Source: Cocos nucifera
Taxonomy: Eukaryota; Streptophyta; Magnoliopsida; Arecales; Arecaceae
DNA length: 64,000 nt
Reading direction: 5' to 3'
NCBI GenBank assembly: GCA_006176705.1
Contig: QRFJ01000750.1
Span: 310,001-374,000, forward strand
Position 1 is the first letter of the stretch. Every line of letters starts with the position of its first letter. The position numbers and the translations under genes are program-made. Shown here piece by piece: positions 57,100-64,000 of the stretch. Below the pieces are notes generated by a model, which was not told where the DNA came from, did no database searches, and worked only from the letters and a program-made list of their open reading frames with translations.

Positions 57100-58250
57100 T
57101 AATTAAGATTTCGTCGATTCTTTTGATATTGCATTTTGAATTTTGTGGTCAACTTTATTACATTTGAAACATGTAATGGAATGATTTTTAGATAATTTTT
57201 TTTTAAATATGTTCTTTATAAATTTCTATTTTCTTAAAGGATTATAGATAATTTTAGCTTTATCAAAAATAGTTTTTTGATTATTTAAAATTAATTGAAG
57301 CTTTTGAGATCCTATAGTAAACTTATTGAACATGGACTTCAATATTTCAATTTCTTTTCTTAATTTAGCATTTTCTTTCAAAAAAGATTTTTTAGATCTT
57401 ATGAATTTTTCTTTTTCTTCAATATAAATTTTTGATTTTTTAAATTTTATTTTGAGCTTAATATTTTCTTTAACTAAAAATTTTTTAAATTTAAGAAGTG
57501 CTCCTTTTTTTTTAGTCAAAGCATTATTTTCTTTCAAAATATCTTTATTTTCTAATAAGACTTTACTCTTTTCATTAGCTAAGATAAGATTAAACTTTTT
57601 GAGTTCTTTATTTTTCAGTCTTGATTTTTTGAATTCATCCATTAAGTCATTGAGAATTTCATATAATTTATTGAATGTAAATTGAAAAAAATTTTCAAAA
57701 TTTATCTTATCTTCATTGACTATGAGGCAAAGATTTATAGCACTTTCTTTCTCTTTCTCATTTTTATTTTTCATTTTTATTTTTCTTGCTTTACTCTCTC
57801 TTAATTGATGCTTTCTTTTTTCTTTATTTTTTTTTCTTCTTTTTCTTTCCATCCTCATGAGCCACGAGGTATATATTGGGATAAGCTTTCTTGTCTTCTT
57901 TGAAGTTTGATATTTCTTCTTATTTTACTTTCTCAAAAATAATTTTTAATTTCTTCCAAACTTATTTTGCTGAAATATAAGAAGAAATCAGATTGAACTC
58001 ATTTAAATCTAATAAACAATAAAGCATATTTAAAGTCTTAGCATTTAGTTGGACCATCTCTTTATCATGCATGATCAATGCATTATGGGTGTGTGAGCCA
58101 TCAATAATAATTTTTCATAAATTATAGTCATATGCTTGTATGAATATTTTCATTCTAGCTTTTTAGTATGTGTAATTTGATATATTTAATAGTGGAGATC
58201 TATCTATGAAATGATCTTAATTAAATAAAGATTTCATTTGGGTTGTCTAG
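57100..58250 (-). pseudogene. SIRE B gag (decayed)
   Basis: A 210-codon minus frame (57226-57858) is Lys/Glu-rich and looks coiled-coil, with MDEFKKSRLKNKELKKFNLI and KEIEILKSMFNKFTIG, as in the C-terminal part of SIRE gag. A knuckle remnant, CFKCNKVDHKIQNA, lies near 57130-57175 with its last Cys missing. Upstream (57900-58080) the frames AKTLNMLYCLLDLNEFNLI and SAK*VWKKLKIIFEKVK match the gag N-terminal domain. Stops separate the parts. Confidence 0.8.
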
Positions 58251-58299
58251 ATCTTTAGCTCTTTAACTGCTAGGTTAATAATCAAATATTAAAGCAGTT

Positions 58300-58311
58300 G
58301 CTCTGATACCA
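58300..58311 (-). other. Primer-binding site of SIRE B (tRNA-iMet)
   Basis: GCTCTGATACCA on the plus strand reads TGGTATCAGAGC on the minus strand, two bases from the LTR. Confidence 0.93.
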
Positions 58312-58313
58312 AT

Positions 58314-58789
58314 TATTGTCTAGAGGTAGCAACCTAAGAGGGGGGATGAATTGGATTCTTATAAAATTTTAGTCAAATTTAAAATCTCTAAATAAGTATG
58401 TGCTCCAAATTAAACTAAAATGAATATGCAATATATAGTAGTGGAATTAAAAGCAATGAGATAATGCAAGTATGTAAAATAAATAAGTAAAGCAAGAAAG
58501 TAAACCAAGCAATCATATCACAAAGACAAAGAGATTTATAGTGGTTCGGAATAACCCATTTCTATGTCCACTCTCTAAACTTTTCTTAAAAATTTTACCA
58601 TAACCTAACCTTGATTATAGTGTGTTTATTTTTTCGGGCTCACAAACAAATCTAGTTAATTTTTTTAGGAGCACCAATCAAAACCTTACACCATTAGTTT
58701 ATTGGATTTACTAATAATCTAGTTGATTTTTCGAGCTCACCAATCAAAATCTACAAGGTCCAATTCCGCACTTGGACAAGCCTAATCAG
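58314..58789 (-). repeat. SIRE LTR B, 5' copy, truncated
   Basis: It aligns with 52910 to about 53395, starting at TATTGTCTAGAGG (against TGTTGCCCAGACAC) and ending at the shared word AAGCCTAAT. Only about a third of the LTR remains; beyond 58789 the sequence belongs to the Tork-type element. Confidence 0.88.
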
Positions 58790-58799
58790 CAAAGGGCGT

Positions 58800-59650
58800 A
58801 TCGATTGTGGCAGTATTATCTGGGCCACATAGAAGATAGAGGACTGAAGGAGCTGAGCAAAATGGAACTAATCTATAATTTGGATGGAAGAGTTTCTAAG
58901 CCTTATGAGTCATGCTAGATGAAAAAATAGAGGAGAGTTCGGTTTGCAATTAGCACAGTCCGCACGGCAGCCCCATTGGTTCTAGTTCACATGGATGTGC
59001 GGGGACTGGCTCCGATTTTAGTCAAAAATGGAGCAAGATACTTCATGATCTTGATAGATGATTTTTCAAGAAAAGTTTGGATCTACTTTATGAGAGAGAA
59101 ATTAGAAGTCTTCACCAAATTTAAAGTTTGGAAAGCCAAAGTGGAGAAGGAATAGGGCAGAAGTGTAAAGTGTTTGTGGTTTGACAATGATGGAGAGTAC
59201 ACCAGCAAGGAGTTTCAAGTTTTTTGTGAGAAGTGTGGTATCAAAAGATACTTCTTGATGAAAGAGACTCCTCAATAAAATAGGATGACTGAGAGAATGA
59301 ACAGAATTCTTATGAAGAAAGCAAGATGCATGAGGCTACAAGCAGGACTTCCTAAGGTGTTCTGGGTAGATTCAGTGAATGCAACTTGCTATTTAGTAAA
59401 TCGGTTACCTCATACTAGGTTAGATGAAGGAATTTTAGAGGAAAAGTGGTCTGAAAGGAGTATCAACCTGAACCATCTAAGGATGTTTGGGTGCACGGTA
59501 TTTGTGCACATCGGTGCTGGTGAGCAGAGCAAATTGGATGCCAAGGCAAAGAAGATGGTGTTTTTGGGGTATTTGCAAGGTGTTAAGGAGTACCGACTAT
59601 GAGATCCCCTAGAGAAGAAGGTCGTCATCAGTAGGGATGTGATCTTTGAT
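58800..59650 (+). pseudogene. Tork copia integrase (decayed)
   Basis: Frames read YYLGHIEDRGLKELSKMELI (the pre-integrase zinc motif, its first His position changed), VHMDVRGLAPILVKNGARYF, MILIDDFSRKVWIYFMREKL and DNDGEYTSKEF, which hold the catalytic Asp residues, and MTERMNRILMKKARCM with the Glu region (59285-59602). The tail has LRMFGCTVFVHIG and MVFLGYLQGVKEYRL. Stops lie before DDE parts (59150, 59278). Confidence 0.9.
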
Positions 59651-59788
59651 AAAAACTCAGTTCTACATAGACGAGGTGGCATGAAAGGACAGCAGGAGCA
59701 GCAAACGGTCCAGTAAGATAGCGCTGGACAACTAATCTCTTGTTCTATTTTGCCACTTGCAGGTACATCGAGAAGACTTGAGTTTTAG

Positions 59789-60763
59789 ATGGAGGATTCT
59801 TCAAAGAAATCTCCACAAGTGGAGAGAATTGAAATAGGGGTTAGAAGCCAGGAAGACCAACGAGAGCATGTTGGATCAAGGATCGATATCGACGTTGCAC
59901 TGCATAAGCCAAAGAGGAATGTGCGACAGTCAGATCGATATAGCTTTGGAGATTCGATGTCATACGCCTTGGTTATAGCAAATGGAGACCTCTACATCTA
60001 TGCGGAGGCTGTAGAGAGCCAAGACAGAGATAGATGGGTTCAAGTTATGGCTGAGAAAATGCAGTCTCTCCAAAAGAATCAGACGTGGCATTTAGTGCAA
60101 CTGCCATAGGGAAAGAAATTCATTGGATGCAAATGGATTTTTCAACGCAAAGAGGGACCTTCAGAGCAGGAAGGTATTAGGTACAAAGCAAGATTAATGG
60201 CCAAAGGATACTTTCAGAAGAAAGACATTGACTTTAGTAAAGTTTTTTCTCCGATCATCAGGCATACATCTATCAGGATGCTGCTGAGCATCGTTGCAGC
60301 TCAGGACTTAGAATTGGAGCAGATGGATGTTAAGACAATATTTCTTCATGGATATCTGAAGGAGAGTATTTACATGCAGCAGCCACCAGGATTCACGGAG
60401 CCTGGAATATAAGAGAAGATATGTTTGCTACAGAAGTCGCTATATGGGCTGAAGCAGTCATCGAGGCAGTGGTACAAGTGCTTTGATACCTTCGTGAGGA
60501 GCATCAACCTTTCTAAGTGTGAATTTGATCCTTATGTGTATGTTCAATCTCTGGAGGATGGGTTTAGGATGTTCTTACTCTTATATATAGATGATATACT
60601 GATAGCATGCAAGAGTAAGAAAGTTGTGCAGGAACTAAAAGCTGCATTGTTTCAAAATTTTGAGATGAAAGATTTTGGGCCTGCAAGGAAGATCTTAGGC
60701 ATGAAAATTTTCAGAGATCGGGATAAGAAGGTGCTACATTTATCTCAGGATGGTTACATTTGA
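59789..60763 (+). pseudogene. Tork copia reverse transcriptase (decayed)
   Basis: After a linker frame (59789-60109, ending WVQVMAEKMQSLQKNQTWHL), the fragments KLIGCKWIFQRKEG-like, RLMAKGYFQKKDIDFSKVFS, LELEQMDVKTIFLHGYLKES, LYGLKQSSRQWYKCFDTF and the catalytic LYIDDILIACKSKKVV (60580-60625) are in order. Only single stops break the frame (60107, 60410, 60762), so this copy is among the least damaged in the window. Confidence 0.92.
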
Positions 60764-60769
60764 AAGATC

Positions 60770-61665
60770 CTAGAAAAATTTGGGATGAAAGAAGCCAAAT
60801 CGGCAGTGCTGCCACTTGCCGATAATTTCAGACTTTCAAAGACTATATCACCATAAACTAAGAAGGAGATTTTGGATATGGAGAGAGTCCCATACATTGC
60901 TGGTGTGAAAAGTTTGATGTACACCATGGTGTGTTGTAGGTCGGACATAGCCCATGCAGTAAGTCAGGTGAGCAGATGCATGGCGTAACTTGGCAGAGAG
61001 CACTAGCGAGCACTGAAAAACATCTTCAAGTATTTGATGGGTATAGTTGGAGTAGGTATCACCTATGGACAGCTGGGCGGTGTCGAGGATTGCTCCAACA
61101 TGTAAAAGAAGGCTTAAGGGCTGATAGAACGGTTCGTGGATGCTGATTTTGGTGGAGTTATGGACACCCAGCATTCGATAATAGGATTCATGTTTTGTTC
61201 GAATGGAAGTCTCATTTCGTACAGATCATGCTTGCAGTCCATCATGATCTTATCCACCACTAAGATGGAGTACATCGATATTATAGAAGTTATAAAAGAA
61301 GCTTTATGGTTGAAAGAATTGGCGTTGAAGATGGGTCTTGCTCATAAGGCTGTTGAGGTGCACTGCGACAGCCAGAGTACACTGTTACTTGCTTAGAATT
61401 CAGTCTACATGCAAGAATGAAGCACATTGATATGAGGTACCACCGAATCAGAGAGCTCATGGAGAATGGTGAGGTGGAGCTGGTAAAGATTCATACCAAG
61501 AAGAATCCAGCTGATGCACTGACAAAGGTTCTTCCATGGGACAGCTTTCACAGATGTATGGCACTAATGCATTTGATGGAAGAAAGGAGTTGCTCCAAGC
61601 CTTGGGGCACCAAGATGGAGATTGAAAGAGCAAGGATGGTTCTCCCAAGGCGTGGAAGATCATGA
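60770..61665 (+). pseudogene. Tork copia RNase H (decayed)
   Basis: Frames show VPYIAGVKSLMYTMVCCRSD (about 60890), the RNase H segment FVDADFGGVMDTQHSIIGFM (61130-61190), TKMEYIDIIEVIKEALWLKE (61260-61320), VHCDSQSTLLLA, HIDMRYHRIRELMENGEVEL and NPADALTKVLP (61417-61540). These are the final blocks of a copia polyprotein. Stops occur at 60762, 60856 and 61396. Confidence 0.9.
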
Positions 61666-61739
61666 AGGAGTCAAGGTGGTGGCTCTTAAAGGCTTGGATC
61701 GACTGAAGTTATATCAACTGAGAAGGGGGGCTCATACAC

Positions 61740-62312
61740 TGTCGAGCTGGCTCGAATACAGGTCAAGCCGGCTCGAGCCGAAATCGAGCTAGCTCTCTCG
61801 GACAAACAAAAAACATGTTTTCAAAATTTGTGGCTTAGCAGGTGGCCAAGCCGGCTCGAGTGTTCGACGAGCCAGCTCGGATAGGCGGACAGATAAGCAC
61901 GAGTTTTCATGTTTGGTCTTGGATTGAATCTAATACAAGGGATTTTAAGGTCTAAGTTGAGAGGTCTTAAGATGGCTAACTTATATATAGAGCTAAATCT
62001 TTAGTCCTAGGGATGAGAGCATACAAGATATGGGCTTGGATGAGTACTTTCTTATATGAGTTAGCCTAGAAAATTTTTTTAGGACTGAGTCATGTTGACT
62101 CAGGGGTTTATATATACTTTATACATGTAATATTTTTTGATAAGAGAATATTGAAATCCCTTTTCTCCTTGAAAATCCTATCCATCTCTCTTTGGATTTG
62201 CCATTCATCCTTCTCTTAGTGTCTATTTATCAGGGTTGCCATCTTTTTCTGGTTAGAAGTTTTGGGTGTTGATTCCAGATCTTCTAATCTTCAGTGAATT
62301 GATTATTACACA
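61740..62312 (+). repeat. 3' LTR of the Tork-type element
   Basis: A purine tract (ACTGAGAAGGGGGG) ends at 61730; the LTR most likely starts TGTCGAGCTGGCTCG at 61740 and ends TTATTACACA at 62312. Its first 150 bp carry repeated GGCTCGA words. TATATATAGAG near 61982 and the AATATTTTTTG area are candidate promoter and processing signals. The start base is uncertain because no second LTR is present. Confidence 0.65.
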
Positions 62313-63200
62313 GGTCTACTAGTAGTGAGATATAATAAAGATCCAATCATGCCTCTATAAAGTTTTAAATCAATACTTTTACCTTCTTCATCCTTGTCAA
62401 ACTTGCATGATAAGCTCATAGGGGTGTCAATTATTTTGGAGCTCTCAATCCCAAATTTTTTTAGTAGCTCTCTTATATACTTACTTTGGTTGATGGAGAT
62501 TTCTTTCTTCATTTATTTGATTTGAAGTTCGAGAAAGAATGTAAGCTCACCCATTATGCCATCTCGAACTCTTCTTGCATGAGCTTAGCAAAGTCTTAAT
62601 ATAAAGTTTCATTAGTAGATCCAAATATGATATCATCAACTTATATTTGTATTACTAAAATATCATCATTATTCCTTTTAATAAAAAGAGTAGTATCAAT
62701 ATTTTCTCTTAAAAAATCATTATTAAGTAAAAACTTACTTAACCTATCAAATTAAGCTCTAGGTGCTCATTTTAATCCATATAAAGCTTTGTTCAATTTG
62801 AAAATATGATTAGGAAATGTATGATTTTCAAAACTGAAAGGTTGTTCTACATATACTTCTTCAGCAATATATCTATTTAGAAAAGTACTTTTGATATTCA
62901 TTTGAAATAACTTAAAGTTCATAAAGTAAGCATAAGCAAATAAAAGTCTAATGGCTTCTAATCTAGCAACCGGTGCAAAGATTTCATCAAAATCAATTTT
63001 CTCTTTTTAGTTATATCCCTTTGCTATCAATCCTGCTTTATCTCTAACTATATTTTCATTTTCATCCAATTTGTTTATCTATACTCATTTAGTACTAATT
63101 ATAGGATGATTTTTAGGTCTTGATACTAAGGTCCATACATTATTTTTTTCAATTTGATGTAGCTCTTCTTGCATTACATTAATCCAATTATAAACATTTT
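62313..63200 (-). pseudogene. SIRE reverse transcriptase (decayed)
   Basis: Minus-strand blocks include GLIAKGYN (about 63010-63035), IDFDEIFAPVARLEAIRLLF (about 62940-63000), NRYIAEEVYVEQPFSFENHT (about 62820-62880), KLNKALYGLK (about 62770-62800), the catalytic box with its Tyr changed to a stop (*VDDIIFGSTNET, about 62610-62645), and KKEISINQSKYIRELLKKFG to SLLYLTTSRP (62313-62512). Confidence 0.9.
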
Positions 63201-63412
63201 TAGCTTCATTTATGGATTTAGGTTTAAAATATGAAATAAATGCAAAGTAATTATATACATCTCTAAGTGAAGAACGAGTTCTTACCCCATATGTAGGATC
63301 ATCAATGTTGAGTTCTTTGAGGTGATTGTAAACATATGCCCATTTTTTTGGAATATCATTTATATCTTGAGGTTGTTCTTGTTATTCTTCACCTTTATCC
63401 TCTTGTTTGTCC

Positions 63413-64000
63413 TCATGTTCTTTTTTTATTTTGGATTGTTGTGTCCTTTAGGATGAGCTCATTCATCCCTTCTATAAAAAAATCTGCATCATCAATACTT
63501 TTACTCTTTCTTAATGAAAGATCATTAGTCTTATTAAATATTACATGTATTGATTTCTCTACTACTAAAATTTTTTTGTTAAAAATTTTAAAAGCTTTAC
63601 TAGAAGAGGAATAATCAAGAAAGATAGCTTCATCGAATTTTGTATCAAATTTTTTTAATCTTTCTTTATCATTGTTCATAATAAAATATCGATAACCAAA
63701 AATATGAAAATATGCAATATTTGATTTTCTTCCTTTCCAAAGCTCATAAGATTTTTTTTAAAAATTGGTTTAATTAGGACATGATTTAAAATGTAACATG
63801 CTATGTTAATTGCTTTCATCTAAAAATATCTTGAAAGGTTGCTTCCATATAGCATAGTACGAGCCATTTCTTCAAGAGTTCTATTTTTTTTCTACTATCC
63901 TATTTTATTGAGATATTTTAAGTACTAAAAAATTATGATCTCTATCTTTTTCATCATAAAATTTTTTAAAATCTTGATTTTCAAATTTGGTTCCATGATC
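63413..64000 (-). pseudogene. SIRE integrase (decayed, partial)
   Basis: From the right edge the minus strand reads DHGTKFENQDFKKF, NRIVEKKNRTLEEMARTMLY and KAINIACYILNHVL, with the catalytic Asp and Glu regions, then ERLKKFDTKFDEAIFLDYSS, SSKAFKIFNKKILVVEKSIH (63413-63679). This wording is typical of SIRE-lineage copia elements. A stop replaces the Gln of a QQN-type block near 63900. Confidence 0.9.

Larger units (their letters stand above)
52910..58789 (-). mobile_element. SIRE element B: LTR, gag relic and truncated second LTR
   Basis: The 3' LTR is at 52910-54346 and the 5' LTR begins at 58314. Next to the 5' LTR, GCTCTGATACCA (58300-58311) is the complement of the tRNA-iMet primer site TGGTATCAGAGC, which fixes the orientation. 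Gag relics are at 57100-58250. Between gag and the 3' LTR (54347-57000) I find no protease, integrase or reverse transcriptase, so pol is missing or beyond recognition. The 5' LTR stops matching at 58789. Confidence 0.85.
58790..62312 (+). mobile_element. Tork-type copia element, 5'-truncated
   Basis: The element begins inside the pre-integrase domain and continues through integrase, reverse transcriptase and RNase H to a 3' LTR (about 61740-62312). The 5' LTR, gag and protease are missing; the junction at 58789/58790 is with the SIRE B LTR. The right end (ATTACACA at 62312) meets minus-strand SIRE reverse transcriptase sequence. Domain style (YIDDILIA, GVLIHMDVRG-like start of integrase) suggests the Tork/TNT1 lineage. 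Confidence 0.85.
62313..64000 (-). mobile_element. SIRE-type copia pol relic (runs off the window)
   Basis: On the minus strand, from 64000 leftwards, come integrase, the integrase tail, then reverse transcriptase, cut at 62313 inside the SLLYLTTSRP block. It may be the pol of element A (LTR at 50604-51918), separated from it by elements B and Tork. The 5' part lies beyond 64000. Confidence 0.85.

Overview
This is a stretch of plant nuclear DNA, most likely from a monocot. A palm is my guess, but nothing here proves it. It is AT-rich, has no operons, and is built largely of nested plant transposable elements: Ty3/gypsy of Tat-type layout, Ty1/copia of SIRE-, Tork- and short-LTR types, LINE, hAT, CACTA and MITEs. 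Only two host genes look intact. One is the first coding exon of a membralin-like membrane protein (973-1137, minus), whose remaining exons lie left of the window. The other is a single-exon gene for a 69-residue single-pass membrane protein (23836-24045, minus). A receptor-kinase fragment near 26.8-27.1 kb is a pseudogene.

Layout. 1-2.17 kb: membralin exon 1, its first intron and upstream region. 2171-11509: minus-strand gypsy element (gypsy-1) with both LTRs, all domains degenerate, and tandem arrays in the LTRs and before the 3' LTR. 12868-21587: plus-strand copia element (copia-1) with 217-bp LTRs and a perfect TTTCA target duplication, split by a CACTA transposon (15628-19278, CTT duplication) that holds a large inverted repeat. 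22.1-22.8 kb: two MITE-like elements. 23.8-24.3 kb: the small membrane-protein gene. 26.8-39.3 kb: a minus-strand LINE (LINE-1) broken by a SIRE-type solo LTR (27627-29005) and by a hAT transposon (about 29543-38825); the hAT is itself broken by a deleted gypsy copy (gypsy-2, 30499-36416, perfect CATGT duplication). 41.5-43.1 kb: a weak LINE-ORF1-like relic. 45.7-49.6 kb: a plus-strand LINE (LINE-2) with its ORF1 split by another deleted gypsy copy (gypsy-3, 45923-48146, perfect CTGTC duplication). 50.6-64 kb: a minus-strand SIRE-type cluster with a 5'-truncated Tork-type copia element (58790-62312) embedded.

None of the element genes is intact; every coding region carries stops, frameshifts or deletions. 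I found no clearly new biological system. The strongest signals are the insertion nests with readable target duplications, a copy-specific motif cluster at the same place in three SIRE-type LTRs, in-frame minisatellites in the gypsy family, the kinase fragment joined to a LINE end, and the CACTA foldback. LTR identities, ages and family names were not computed. Lineage names come from recognised domain order and motifs.
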